A DNA stretch of 64,000 nt. Origin: an uncultured Clostridia bacterium. GTDB taxonomy: Bacteria > Bacillota > Clostridia > Christensenellales > Borkfalkiaceae. This document shows positions 24,698 to 32,992 of this stretch, piece after piece. The stretch lies in contig CAKQQQ010000002.1 in the NCBI GenBank assembly GCA_934271065.1, positions 321,406-385,405 of the forward strand. The letters are read 5' to 3'. The notes beneath the pieces were generated by a model, which saw nothing but the letters and a program-made list of their open reading frames with translations, was not told the DNA's origin and ran no database searches. The stretch's first letter is position 1, and every line of letters begins with the position of its first letter. Position numbers and translations under genes: made by a program.

Positions 24698-24727
24698 CAA
24701 AACGTCGGATAATAAGCGGATAAAAAC

Positions 24728-24755
24728 GCCGCCCGTCGCGGTTGCGACGGGCGGC
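24728..24755 (-). terminator. Terminator of the hydrogenase operon
   Basis: Perfect 12-bp stem GCCGCCCGTCGC with a 4-base loop, followed on the minus strand by GTTTTTA. Confidence 0.9.
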
Positions 24756-24777
24756 TTTATGGCGTAATTTATAGATT

Positions 24778-26541
24778 TCAGTCTTTGAATTTTTTACGGT
24801 TGTCGTTGTAAGAAGTGTGCAGCAATTCGTGCGCCGTATGAGAGTTGGGTTCGCCAAGGAAATTCTCGTACAACTCGATTATCTGCTTGTTTTCGTGCGA
24901 TAATCTGTTCTTCTTCATACGGTCTTCTTTATAAAGCGCGGCCGCTCTCTTTTCCTTATAGGTGTCGAGAATATCGTCGCCCTCGTCGGGAAGGAAGCAC
25001 GGTTTGACGTAAGGCTGTCCGCCGCCCGCCACGCAGCCGCCGGGGCAACCCATTATCTCGATGAATTGATATGGACTCTTACCCGCCCTGATTTCGTCAA
25101 GCAGGACTTTGGCGTTTTTCATACCGTGAGCCACCGCGACTTTAACTTCGGCTTTGCCTAATTTATAAGTCGCTTCTTTTATGCCGTCAAGCCCCCTTAC
25201 GCCCGTGATTTCGGGATCTTCGAGTTCTTTGCCCGTGAGTTTCTTCGCCGCGGTACGCAAAGCCGCTTCCATAACGCCGCCCGTCGCGCCGAAAATGACG
25301 CCCGCGCCGGAGTATTCGCCGACTATATCGTTGTCGAATTCTTCTTCGGGAAGTCTGTTCCACATAATGCCCGCGCGGCGGATAAGTCTCGCGAGTTCGC
25401 GCGTGGTAAGAACGGCGTCTACGTCCGCCAGACCGTTGGTTTTAAGTTCGTCGCGCTGCGCTTCGTACTTCTTCGCGGTACACGGCATAATCGATACGAC
25501 GAACATATCTTCGGGTTTAATACCGTTCTTTTCGGCATAATACGATTTAAGAATCGCGCCGAACATCTCGTGCGGGGATTTGCAGGTGGAAAGGTGGGGG
25601 ATAAGGTCGGAATAGTTGTATTCGCAGTAGTTGATCCAGCCCGGCGAGCAGGAAGTTATCATCGGCAATACGCCGTCTTCCTTAATTCTGCCGAGAAGCT
25701 CGGTCGCTTCTTCCATAATGGTAAGGTCTGCGCCGAAGTTGGTGTCGAAAACTTTTTTGAAACCGAGACGACGGAGCGCGGCTACCATTTTACCGGTCGC
25801 AAGCGTGCCGATTTTATCGCCGAATTCTTCGCCGATGGCGGCTCTTACCGCGGGCGCGGTCTGAACGACGACGTATTTACCCTTAGCGAACGCTTCGTCT
25901 ACCTTGTTGATTTCGGAAACTTCCATAAGCGCGCCCGTGGGGCATACGCTTACGCATTGACCGCAAAGGATACAGGGGGAAGTCGCGAAACTTCTGTTCT
26001 CGGCGGGAGAGACTATGGTGTTGAAACCCCTCTTTTCAAAGCCGAGAATACCCAAGCCGTGCGCGTTTTTGCATCTTTCGACGCATCTTCCGCAAAGTAT
26101 GCACTTGGAAGTGTCGCGGTATATCGACGGGCTGAGCCTGTCTATCGTTACGGGCGTTTTCGCGCCTTCGTATTTATCTTCTCTCGCGCCGACGAGTTGA
26201 GCTACGCGAAGCAGTTCGCACTTGCCGTTCTTATCGCATTGCTGACAGTTTTTGTTGTGGTTGGAAAGGAGCAGTTCTACCGACGTCCTTCTCGCTTCTA
26301 CGGCTTTGGGCGACGAGATTTTGATTTCCATTCCTTCGGCTACGGGGTATACGCAGGACGCGACTAACCCGCGCGCGCCCGTCGCTTCTACGAGACAGAC
26401 GCGGCAAGAGCCTTTCGAACATTCGCCGTGATTGAACGCGCAAAGCGACGGAATTTCGTATCCGCACTTCTTCGCCGCTTCGAGTATGGTCAAGCCTTCT
26501 TCTACCTGATAAGGTACGCCTTCTATTTTTATATTAACCAT
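24778..26541 (-). CDS. hydA: [FeFe] hydrogenase catalytic subunit
   Basis: 587-residue H2-producing/consuming subunit. N-terminal [2Fe-2S] domain (CAFNHGECSKGSCRVC), the His-Cys3 cluster motif (HNKNCQQCDKNGKC), two [4Fe-4S] sets (CILCGRCVERC and CILCGQCVSVC), then the H-cluster domain with all three signatures: TSCSPGW, MPCTAKKYE and EIMGCPGGCVAGGGQP. The small-subunit domain closes the protein. As part of HydABC it probably couples NADH and reduced ferredoxin oxidation to H2 formation (electron confurcation). H-cluster maturases HydEFG are not in the window. Confidence 0.95.
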   Translation of the reverse strand: MVNIKIEGVPYQVEEGLTILEAAKKCGYEIPSLCAFNHGECSKGSCRVCLVEATGARGLVASCVYPVAEGMEIKISSPKAVEARRTSVELLLSNHNKNCQQCDKNGKCELLRVAQLVGAREDKYEGAKTPVTIDRLSPSIYRDTSKCILCGRCVERCKNAHGLGILGFEKRGFNTIVSPAENRSFATSPCILCGQCVSVCPTGALMEVSEINKVDEAFAKGKYVVVQTAPAVRAAIGEEFGDKIGTLATGKMVAALRRLGFKKVFDTNFGADLTIMEEATELLGRIKEDGVLPMITSCSPGWINYCEYNYSDLIPHLSTCKSPHEMFGAILKSYYAEKNGIKPEDMFVVSIMPCTAKKYEAQRDELKTNGLADVDAVLTTRELARLIRRAGIMWNRLPEEEFDNDIVGEYSGAGVIFGATGGVMEAALRTAAKKLTGKELEDPEITGVRGLDGIKEATYKLGKAEVKVAVAHGMKNAKVLLDEIRAGKSPYQFIEIMGCPGGCVAGGGQPYVKPCFLPDEGDDILDTYKEKRAAALYKEDRMKKNRLSHENKQIIELYENFLGEPNSHTAHELLHTSYNDNRKKFKD

Positions 26542-26555
26542 TTGACTGACTCTCC

Positions 26556-28421
26556 TTATTTCTTGCTGATCGCGCCGAATTTACAGGACGCGATACACAT
26601 TCCGCACTTTATGCACTTCGCCGCGTCGATGACGAACGGTTCTTTGCCGACGACGCCGCTGATCGCGCCGACGGGGCATTTACGAGCGCAGAGACTGCAC
26701 TTCTTGCACTTGTCGGGATCGATTTCGTAGCGCATAAGATTTTTACAAACGTGCGCCGGACATTCTTTTTTCTCGATATGCGCGAGATATTCGTCTCTGA
26801 AATGAGCGAGAGTAGAAAGTATGGGGTTGGGAGCGGTCTGACCGAGCCCGCAAAGCGAGTTGCTCTTTACGTTCGCCGCGAGTTCTTCAAGCGCGTTGAG
26901 ATCGTCCATCGTTCCCTTACCGTCGGTAATTCTGGTAAGGATTTCGAGCATACGCTTCGTGCCGATACGGCAGGGCGTGCATTTACCGCAGGATTCGTCG
27001 CAGATAAATTCCATATAGAATTTGGCGACGTCTACCATACAGTTGTCTTCGTCCATAACTATCGCGCCGCCCGAACCCATCATCGAGCCTTTCGCGACGA
27101 GATTGTCGTAGTCGATAGCCGCGTCAAGATCGTCTTTGGTAAGACAGCCGCCGGACGGACCGCCCGTCTGAATGGCTTTGAATTCCTTGTCGTGGGGGAT
27201 ACCGCCGCCGATGTCGTAAACGAGTTCGCGAAGCGTCGTTCCCATAGGAATTTCTACGAGACCTACGTTATTGATTTTTCCGCCGAGCGCGAAAACTTTC
27301 GTGCCTTTGGATTTTTCCGTGCCGTATTTGGAAAATTCCGCCGCGCCCTCACGCATAATATAAGGTACGCAGGCGAGAGTTTCTACGTTGTTGATAATGG
27401 TCGGCTTCTGCCACAAACCCTTTACCGCGGGGAACGGCGGACGGGGACGGGGCATACCGCGCTGACCTTCTATGGAGTTGAGAAGCGCGGTCTCTTCGCC
27501 GCAGACGAACGCGCCCGCGCCGAGACGGATATGTACTCTGAACGAGAAGTCCGTGCCTAAAATATTATCGCCGAGCAAGCCTATCTCTTCGGCTTGTTTG
27601 ATGGCGAGACGAAGTCTGTTTACGGCGATGGGGTATTCCGCGCGGACGTAGAAATAACCGTTCTGCGCGCCTATCGCGTAACCGGCAATCATCATACCTT
27701 CGATAACGCCGAGCGGGTTACCTTCGAGTATCGATCTGTCCATAAACGCGCCCGGATCGCCTTCGTCGCCGTTACATACGACGTACTTTTCGCCTTCGGG
27801 TTGCGCGTACGCGAACTGCCATTTTCTGCCGGTCGGGAATCCGCCGCCGCCCCTGCCGCGAAGACCGCTGTCGAGAATTTCTTTGATGACGTCGGCTCTG
27901 TCCATCTTCAACGCGCGCGCCAAGCCTTTGAACGCGCCTGCGCCGAGATTTTCGTTTATATCTTCGGGGTTAAGACTTCCGCAACCGTGCAACGCGATAC
28001 GAACCTGCTTTTTATAGAAGTTGATATCGTCCTGCTTTTTGACCTTTTCCTGCGTGACGGGATCGACGTATAAAAGTCTGTCGACCACTTCGCCGCCGAT
28101 AAGGTCTTTTTCAACGATTTCGGCAACGTCTTCCATATGCACCATACGGTAAAGCGTATCTTCGGGATAGATTTTTACGAACGGACCTTGCGAGCAGAAA
28201 CCGAAACAACCTACCTGATTGACGGTTACTTTATCGCCCAAGCCCTTTTCGGCAACGAGCCGTTCGAATTCGTGTCTTATTTCGTCCGAATGCGACGAAA
28301 GACAGCCCGTACCGCCGCAAAGAACGACGTGGCGTTTACCGTCCGCGCCCGTGAATTTGGCGTCGAGACACTTACTGCAATTCGCGCTTATTTTTTCAAG
28401 TTCTGCAAAATTCTTTATCAT
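26556..28421 (-). CDS. hydB: HydB/NuoF-like NAD(P)H-binding subunit of bifurcating hydrogenase
   Basis: 621 residues. An N-terminal thioredoxin-like [2Fe-2S] domain (CGGTGCLSSHS and QVGCFGFCSQGP) replaces the separate HndB subunit of four-subunit complexes. Next come the FMN/NADH domain (GLRGRGGGGFPTGRKW, CNGDEGDPGAFMDR), the SLBB part and the NuoF cluster motif CGKCTPCRIGTKRM with a later SLCGLGQ. The end carries two extra [4Fe-4S] motifs (CKKCSLCARKCP, CIKCGMCIASC). This is the architecture of HydB in trimeric HydABC enzymes. Spacing of 14 bp to hydA. Confidence 0.94.
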   Translation of the reverse strand: MIKNFAELEKISANCSKCLDAKFTGADGKRHVVLCGGTGCLSSHSDEIRHEFERLVAEKGLGDKVTVNQVGCFGFCSQGPFVKIYPEDTLYRMVHMEDVAEIVEKDLIGGEVVDRLLYVDPVTQEKVKKQDDINFYKKQVRIALHGCGSLNPEDINENLGAGAFKGLARALKMDRADVIKEILDSGLRGRGGGGFPTGRKWQFAYAQPEGEKYVVCNGDEGDPGAFMDRSILEGNPLGVIEGMMIAGYAIGAQNGYFYVRAEYPIAVNRLRLAIKQAEEIGLLGDNILGTDFSFRVHIRLGAGAFVCGEETALLNSIEGQRGMPRPRPPFPAVKGLWQKPTIINNVETLACVPYIMREGAAEFSKYGTEKSKGTKVFALGGKINNVGLVEIPMGTTLRELVYDIGGGIPHDKEFKAIQTGGPSGGCLTKDDLDAAIDYDNLVAKGSMMGSGGAIVMDEDNCMVDVAKFYMEFICDESCGKCTPCRIGTKRMLEILTRITDGKGTMDDLNALEELAANVKSNSLCGLGQTAPNPILSTLAHFRDEYLAHIEKKECPAHVCKNLMRYEIDPDKCKKCSLCARKCPVGAISGVVGKEPFVIDAAKCIKCGMCIASCKFGAISKK

Positions 28422-28426
28422 AGGTG

Positions 28427-28909
28427 TCAGTTCTCCTTCGCCCTGTACTGCTCTATAATCTGAGGAACGGAATCCACGGTCATTTTAGGATAAACCGCGC
28501 CGTTAATCGATACCGCAGGCGCAATTCCGCACGCGCCTATGCAACGAAGCGCGTCAAGCGTGAACAAACCGTCTTCGGAAGTTTCGCCCGGCGCGATTTT
28601 AAGAATTTCGGAAAATTTGTCGATGATCTGCTGCGCGCCCTTGACGTAACAAGCCGTGCCGAGACAGCAACCGATAACGTATTTCCCCTTGGGTTTAAGG
28701 GAGAAAAACGAATAGAACGTTACGACGCCGTAAATTTCCGCAACGGATATGCCCGTACGCGCGGAAACGATTTCCTGAACTTCGAGCGGAATATATCCGT
28801 ATTCCTTCTGAACGTCGCTCAGAATCATCATAAGCGGGGTTTTTTCGTCGGCGTATCTGTCGCAGATTTCGTTTATCTTCGCGATAGCCGCTTCTTGTAA
28901 ATGAGCCAT
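28427..28909 (-). CDS. hydC: HydC/NuoE-like [2Fe-2S] subunit of bifurcating hydrogenase
   Basis: 160-residue thioredoxin-like ferredoxin subunit. The cluster ligands are visible as CLGTACYVKGA (Cx4C) and CIGACGIAPAV (Cx3C), and GVVTFYSFFSLKPKGK is typical of NuoE. First gene of the hydCBA operon, 5 bp before hydB, after a leader of about 130 bases and a full-consensus promoter. The ribosome-binding site is GGAGGGC. Confidence 0.93.
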   Translation of the reverse strand: MAHLQEAAIAKINEICDRYADEKTPLMMILSDVQKEYGYIPLEVQEIVSARTGISVAEIYGVVTFYSFFSLKPKGKYVIGCCLGTACYVKGAQQIIDKFSEILKIAPGETSEDGLFTLDALRCIGACGIAPAVSINGAVYPKMTVDSVPQIIEQYRAKEN

Positions 28910-29047
28910 TTTGCCCTCCTAAAAGATTACGTAAAATATGTAAAGCGTCGCCGCTTTTTTTCAAAATAAAATACCGATATTTTTCAATCGATACGCATTC
29001 GTCTCAATCGTAAACGCCCGACCAAGCGTCGCGCGTTTATGTATAAG

Positions 29048-29076
29048 ATTATATACCGTTTATGCTTAAATGTCAA
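29048..29076 (-). promoter_or_regulatory. Full-consensus promoter of hydCBA
   Basis: Minus-strand TTGACA, 17-bp spacer, TATAAT: no deviation from the sigma-A consensus. A 130-base leader follows; no Rex-type operator (TTGTTAA..TTAACAA) is seen near it. Confidence 0.9.
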
Positions 29077-29110
29077 CGCCTTACGGCAACTTTCGACGAT
29101 TTTCGACGAT

Positions 29111-29656
29111 TTACGCCGCCGGCAAAATTTTCCTGACGCGCTGCGCGACGAAAAACGCCGCGAATAACTTGGCAAGGTCGGGCAACACGAACGGAATTAC
29201 GCATTTGCCGAGTATGACGAACACGCCGAGCGGCGCACCCTTAGAGTAGACGAGCGCGAACCAGACCGTACCAAACGCGTACAACACGATAAGCCCCGTT
29301 ATCATCGCCGCGACTTTCACTATCGCTTTTTCGCCGTTTTTACCAAACAGAACCGTTATTAACCCGTAAACGAGCACCGCCGCGAGAAATCCGACTATGT
29401 ATCCGCCCGTAGGGCCCGCTATCACGCCTATACCGCCCTTGAAACCCGAAAATACCGGCGCGCCGGCTATTCCGAGCAGGACGTACGCGCCCACCGCGAC
29501 GCACGCGCTTTTCCAACCGAGCGCGAAACACGCGAAAAATACCGCGAACGTCTGCATAGTAAACGGTACTTCGAAGAACGGTATCGTTATAAACGAGCAT
29601 ACGGCTATCAACGCCGTAAAAAGCCCTATTTTAGTTATCTCTTTAATTTCGTTCAT
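29111..29656 (-). CDS. bioY: Biotin transporter substrate-binding subunit BioY
   Basis: 181-residue S component of an ECF-type biotin transporter with about six membrane segments. Recognisable parts are FFEVPFTMQTFAVFFA, the glycine-rich GAPVFSGFKGGIGVIAGPTGGY segment (only part quoted: GGIGVIAGPTGGYIVGF) and a C-terminal GKCVIPFVLPDLAKLF. Start ATG after AAGGTGACGG. No biotin synthesis gene is in the window, consistent with biotin uptake. No BirA-type operator is evident. Confidence 0.9.
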   Translation of the reverse strand: MNEIKEITKIGLFTALIAVCSFITIPFFEVPFTMQTFAVFFACFALGWKSACVAVGAYVLLGIAGAPVFSGFKGGIGVIAGPTGGYIVGFLAAVLVYGLITVLFGKNGEKAIVKVAAMITGLIVLYAFGTVWFALVYSKGAPLGVFVILGKCVIPFVLPDLAKLFAAFFVAQRVRKILPAA

Positions 29657-29697
29657 TCCGTCACCTTAAATCAAACCGCCAAAAGCCGCGTGAAAAT

Positions 29698-29719
29698 ATC
29701 CGCGCTTTCGCCCGCGGAT
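29698..29719 (-). terminator. Terminator of the zinc-ribbon protein gene
   Basis: 7-bp stem ATCCGCG / CGCGGAT followed on the minus strand by ATTTTC, between this gene's stop and bioY. Confidence 0.6.
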
Positions 29720-29723
29720 AAAA

Positions 29724-30059
29724 TCAGTCGAGTCTCGCTCCGCAATCGGGGCATTTGGTAGCGTCCGCGTCGGCGGTCGCGCCGCAGTACGGGCAACGCT
29801 TCGCGGGCTTTTTCACGTCGGCGTTCCCCGCGCCGTCTATCGTCGTTCTCGCGGACGCGACGCCTATAAGCATTCCGCCCGAACCGAGCATTAACACGCC
29901 TATAAACGACAGGAAGAAAAGCGTGGGCGCGCCTCCGTTTGCCATACAGACGAAGAAGTTTATCACGCCCGCGATAAAACAGCCGAAGCCCGCCGCAACG
30001 ACGGCAAGCCCGACTATTTTCAGGATTTTTTTGGTTTTTTCACGATTAAAGTTTTTCAT
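29724..30059 (-). CDS. Small membrane protein with C-terminal zinc ribbon
   Basis: 111 residues of unknown function. Two hydrophobic segments (about 13-37 and 46-68) form a hairpin, followed by a linker and a zinc ribbon with CPYCGA and CPDCGA at the end. Such proteins are common and uncharacterised in Bacillota. The upstream promoter places the transcription start essentially at the ATG, and there is no Shine-Dalgarno sequence, so the message may be leaderless. Confidence 0.7.
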   Translation of the reverse strand: MKNFNREKTKKILKIVGLAVVAAGFGCFIAGVINFFVCMANGGAPTLFFLSFIGVLMLGSGGMLIGVASARTTIDGAGNADVKKPAKRCPYCGATADADATKCPDCGARLD

Positions 30060-30065
30060 AGAACA

Positions 30066-30094
30066 ATAATAACATAATCGCCGTTTATTTACAA
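30066..30094 (-). promoter_or_regulatory. Promoter giving a near-leaderless message
   Basis: Minus-strand TTGTAA, 17-bp spacer ending in TGT, TATTAT. The -10 box ends 7 bases before the A of the ATG. Confidence 0.6.
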
Positions 30095-30134
30095 GGATTT
30101 TGAAAAACTATTTTTATCGGAAGGCAAAAAAATC

Positions 30135-30182
30135 CGCGTTCGGGCGGAAAATCGCAACGCAACGATTTTCCGCCGGAACGCG
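30135..30182 (-). terminator. Terminator of rsmI
   Basis: A 20-bp stem with one mismatch around an 8-base loop, followed on the minus strand by seven T. Confidence 0.9.
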
Positions 30183-30191
30183 TGGTCAGAT

Positions 30192-31004
30192 TTAAGTTCG
30201 GGTTTTTTCGATATATCCGTACACGTCGGATTTTTTAAGACCGCGTTCTTTGGCGACCTTTTTAATCGCGTCCATTTTGCTAAGTCCGTCGGCGATATAC
30301 GCTTCGACCTGACTTTCTATCGGCAACGCGTTCAAAGGGTTTTCGCGCGGCTTGCCGCCTTCCACCACCACGACGTACTCGCCGCGCGGCTCTTCTTCGG
30401 CCGTGCCTTGCGACAATTTTATCCTTTCTGCTCGCTCGTGAATTTTGGTTATCTCTTTCACTACCGCCGCTTCGCGTTCGCCGAGAATTTCGTAAAGGCG
30501 GGCTATCGTCTTTTTCAGATCGTGCGGCGCGCTGTAAAAAATAAGCGTGGACGGCAGATTTTTATACGGTTCGAGCAGTTTTTCGGCTTCGGACTTCTTT
30601 TCGGGCAGAAAACCTATAAAGGAAAATCTGTCCGCGTCAAGCCCCGACAGAACGAGCGCGGACGTAAAAGCCGTCGCGCCCGGCACGACGGTATATTTTA
30701 TTCCGCGACGGGTAAGTTCCCTGCTCAGTTCGTTGCCCGGATCGGAAACGAGCGGCGTACCCGCGTCGGACACGACTGCCACGTTCAACCCTTCTTCCGC
30801 CATCGCGATAATCTTCTCGCATTCGGATTTTTCGTTGAATTTATGATACGCGATCAGCCGCTTTTTTATATCGTAGCGATTGAGCAGTTTTAAGGTCGTG
30901 CGCGTGTCTTCGCACGCAATCACGTCCGCCGCGTTAAGCGTTTCTATCGCCCTGTACGATATATCTTTAAGGTTGCCTATGGGCGTTGATACGAAATACA
31001 GCAT
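30192..31004 (-). CDS. rsmI: 16S rRNA (cytidine-1402-2'-O)-methyltransferase RsmI
   Basis: 270-residue SAM-dependent tetrapyrrole-methylase-fold enzyme that modifies C1402 in the ribosomal P site. Motifs: STPIGNLKDIS at the N-terminus, CEDTRTT, VVSDAGTPLVSDPG and the SFIGFLPEKK segment. The C-terminus has a helical tail (DAIKKVAKERGLKKSDVY) found in Firmicutes members. 32 bp downstream of the TrmN6-like gene, as in many Firmicutes where yabB and yabC are neighbours. Confidence 0.95.
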   Translation of the reverse strand: MLYFVSTPIGNLKDISYRAIETLNAADVIACEDTRTTLKLLNRYDIKKRLIAYHKFNEKSECEKIIAMAEEGLNVAVVSDAGTPLVSDPGNELSRELTRRGIKYTVVPGATAFTSALVLSGLDADRFSFIGFLPEKKSEAEKLLEPYKNLPSTLIFYSAPHDLKKTIARLYEILGEREAAVVKEITKIHERAERIKLSQGTAEEEPRGEYVVVVEGGKPRENPLNALPIESQVEAYIADGLSKMDAIKKVAKERGLKKSDVYGYIEKTRT

Positions 31005-31036
31005 CGCAATATTACTCCGTTTTTATTCTCGCTGCT

Positions 31037-31717
31037 TTATCTGATGACGGTTTTAAGCACGGAAAACCGTAACTTCTTACCCTTTACGCCTTCTACTAAA
31101 AACAAATACGGCTCTTCGCCGTCGCGCGCCCTGACGAATTGCAGTCTGCGCGGCTCTATGCCCACCCTGCGCATTTCGGTAAACACGTCGGTAAACCGCT
31201 CTATACGCTGACATACGCAAAATCTTCCGCCGTAGGCGAGCAGGCGTTTGGCGGCGTCGGCTATTTCGGGAAACGTGACGGATATTTCGTGTCTGGCGAC
31301 CGCCGCGCTGTCGTTCGGGTTCACTTCGCCCGAACCGAGTTTTTTATACGGCGGGTTACACAAAACGAGCGTGTACCTGCCGTTTTCGTCTTTGTCGAGC
31401 AACTGCAAAGGAAGGTTTTTAACGATAAAAATATCCTGCAACCCGTTATACTCCGCGCTGCGGCGGCAAATATCGGCAAGCCCCGACTGAATTTCGACTT
31501 CGGTTACGCTTTTTACGTCGCGATGAAGCGCGTAATAATGCAGACCGACTATGCCCGAACCCGCGCATAAATCGATAACCGCGTCGCCCTTTTTATGCGA
31601 CGCGAATTTAGAAAGAAGGACGGCGTCGCTCGAAAAGCGGTACAAATCCTTTCTCTGTATTATTTTAAGCCCGTCGATTAAAAGGTCTTCGAGCGTTTCG
31701 TTTTCTCTGATTTCCAT
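31037..31717 (-). CDS. TrmN6-like tRNA adenine-N6 methyltransferase
   Basis: 226-residue class I SAM methyltransferase. Motif I is DLCAGSGIVGL and the catalytic amino-methyltransferase motif is CNPPYKK. The N-terminal LIDGLKIIQRKDLYRFSSDAVLL is the usual start of the YfiC/YabB family, which methylates A37 of tRNA1(Val). Paired with rsmI. The exact target RNA is inferred from the family. Confidence 0.88.
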   Translation of the reverse strand: MEIRENETLEDLLIDGLKIIQRKDLYRFSSDAVLLSKFASHKKGDAVIDLCAGSGIVGLHYYALHRDVKSVTEVEIQSGLADICRRSAEYNGLQDIFIVKNLPLQLLDKDENGRYTLVLCNPPYKKLGSGEVNPNDSAAVARHEISVTFPEIADAAKRLLAYGGRFCVCQRIERFTDVFTEMRRVGIEPRRLQFVRARDGEEPYLFLVEGVKGKKLRFSVLKTVIR

Positions 31718-31779
31718 ATTCGTGTTTTACGCCGCCTGCCGTTTACGACGTTCGCGCCGACGTTACGACGCGCAGAAAA

Positions 31780-31812
31780 AAGGTTGCCGCACGCGTACCG
31801 TACCGCAACCTT
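31780..31812 (-). terminator. Terminator of the ferredoxin gene
   Basis: Stem AAGGTTGC / GCAACCTT with an imperfect inner part, followed on the minus strand by TTTT. Confidence 0.75.
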
Positions 31813-31827
31813 CTTCGCCGTTCCTGA

Positions 31828-32001
31828 TTAGTCTGCCTCAACGGGCGCGCCTACGGGGCAGGTTTCAGCGCACGCGCCGCAACCGATGCAGGTGTCTGCG
31901 TCGATAACGTACTGCGTGTCGCCCTGCGATATCGCGGCGACGGGGCAGTTTTCGGCGCAAGCTCCGCAAGAGATGCAAGCGTCGGTAATTTTATATGCCA
32001 T
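31828..32001 (-). CDS. 2[4Fe-4S] ferredoxin
   Basis: 57-residue clostridial-type ferredoxin. Both clusters are complete: CISCGACAENCPVAAI and CIGCGACAETCPVGAP, each Cx2Cx2CxxxCP. It is the likely low-potential electron carrier for the HydABC hydrogenase and other fermentative enzymes. Good ribosome-binding site (GGAGG) and its own promoter; monocistronic. Confidence 0.95.
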   Translation of the reverse strand: MAYKITDACISCGACAENCPVAAISQGDTQYVIDADTCIGCGACAETCPVGAPVEAD

Positions 32002-32070
32002 TGTCGTTTACCTCCGTTTATTTATCTCCGACGGTCGTAGCGTGTTTCACGACGCTGCGTCGTCGGGTTT

Positions 32071-32099
32071 ATTATAGCACAGTAAATTGATTTTGTACA
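32071..32099 (-). promoter_or_regulatory. Promoter of the ferredoxin gene
   Basis: Minus-strand TGTACA, 17-bp spacer, TATAAT. A short perfect hairpin (ACGACG CTG CGTCGT) lies in the 5' leader. Confidence 0.6.
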
Positions 32100-32113
32100 G
32101 GCTTTTTCGGAAT

Positions 32114-32992
32114 TTAATCGAGAATTTCTTTCAACGCCTTTTCTTCGGCGGAATTTTCTTTTACTTCTTCGATTTTATTCGGGCGTTTTACCTTTATTTC
32201 GGAAAGTTTGTAGTCCTTATACGCGAAACCGCCGTCCTGCGTCTGGCGTTTGGTCGTTACCACGAGCGTAAGCATATTGTTCGTGACGACCGTCGCCTTT
32301 CCGTCGGGAGTATCGACTTCGCTGCCGATTTTGGGCATTTTTTTATACGTTTCGCTGTAATGCTCGTTCTCGTATTCGAGACAGCACATAAGCCTGCCGC
32401 ACAGCCCGCTTATCTTTGCGGGGTTGAGCGATAAGCCCTGCGTTTTAGCCATTTTTATGGTAACCTTTCTGAAATCGGGCAGACAGGACGCGCAACATAC
32501 CACTCTGCCGCACGGCGCGATGCCGCCGAGCAGACGCGTCTCGTCGCGGATACCCACCTGACGAAGTTCTATACGGTTACGGAACGTCGACGCAAGGTCT
32601 TTTACGAGTTCGCGGAAGTCGACTCTGTTCGCCGCGGTAAAGTAGAATACGATTTTGGAGTTGTCGAAAGCGTACTCCGCGTCGATTATCTTCATTTTAA
32701 GCCCGCGCGCTTTCGCCTTTTCGTCGGCGGTTTTTATCGAGTCTCTCGCCCGCTCTTCGTCGCGTTCGATTTTGCTTAAATCCGCTTTCGTCGCCAGCCT
32801 TAAAAGCGGTTTGAGCGGCTGCACGACTTCGGAGTCCGGCACGTCTTTGACTTCGAGTACGACTTCGCCGTATTCCGAGCCGCGCGTGGTCTCCACTATC
32901 GCGATCGAACCCTTTTTCGGGTTAAGCCCGACCGGGTCGAAATAATATACCTTTGCGGTACGCTTGAATTTTATGCCTACGATTTTTGCCAT
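32114..32992 (-). CDS. ricT: PSP1-domain protein RicT (YaaT)
   Basis: 292-residue member of the YaaT/RicT family, which in Bacillus forms the RicAFT complex, carries Fe-S clusters and adjusts RNase Y processing. The PSP1 core has IVETTRGSEYGEVV and RVDFRELVKDLA; the cysteine-rich signature APCGRVVCCASCLPDF and SGLCGRLMCCLEYE is complete. It overlaps holB by 16 bp, the classical tmk-holB-yaaT arrangement. RicA and RicF are not in the window. Confidence 0.93.
   Translation of the reverse strand: MAKIVGIKFKRTAKVYYFDPVGLNPKKGSIAIVETTRGSEYGEVVLEVKDVPDSEVVQPLKPLLRLATKADLSKIERDEERARDSIKTADEKAKARGLKMKIIDAEYAFDNSKIVFYFTAANRVDFRELVKDLASTFRNRIELRQVGIRDETRLLGGIAPCGRVVCCASCLPDFRKVTIKMAKTQGLSLNPAKISGLCGRLMCCLEYENEHYSETYKKMPKIGSEVDTPDGKATVVTNNMLTLVVTTKRQTQDGGFAYKDYKLSEIKVKRPNKIEEVKENSAEEKALKEILD

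Noticed and set aside
28910..29047. Rex or other redox operator in the hydCBA leader
   Set aside because: I looked for TTGTTAA-N4-TTAACAA-like sites and found none; the promoter appears unobstructed.
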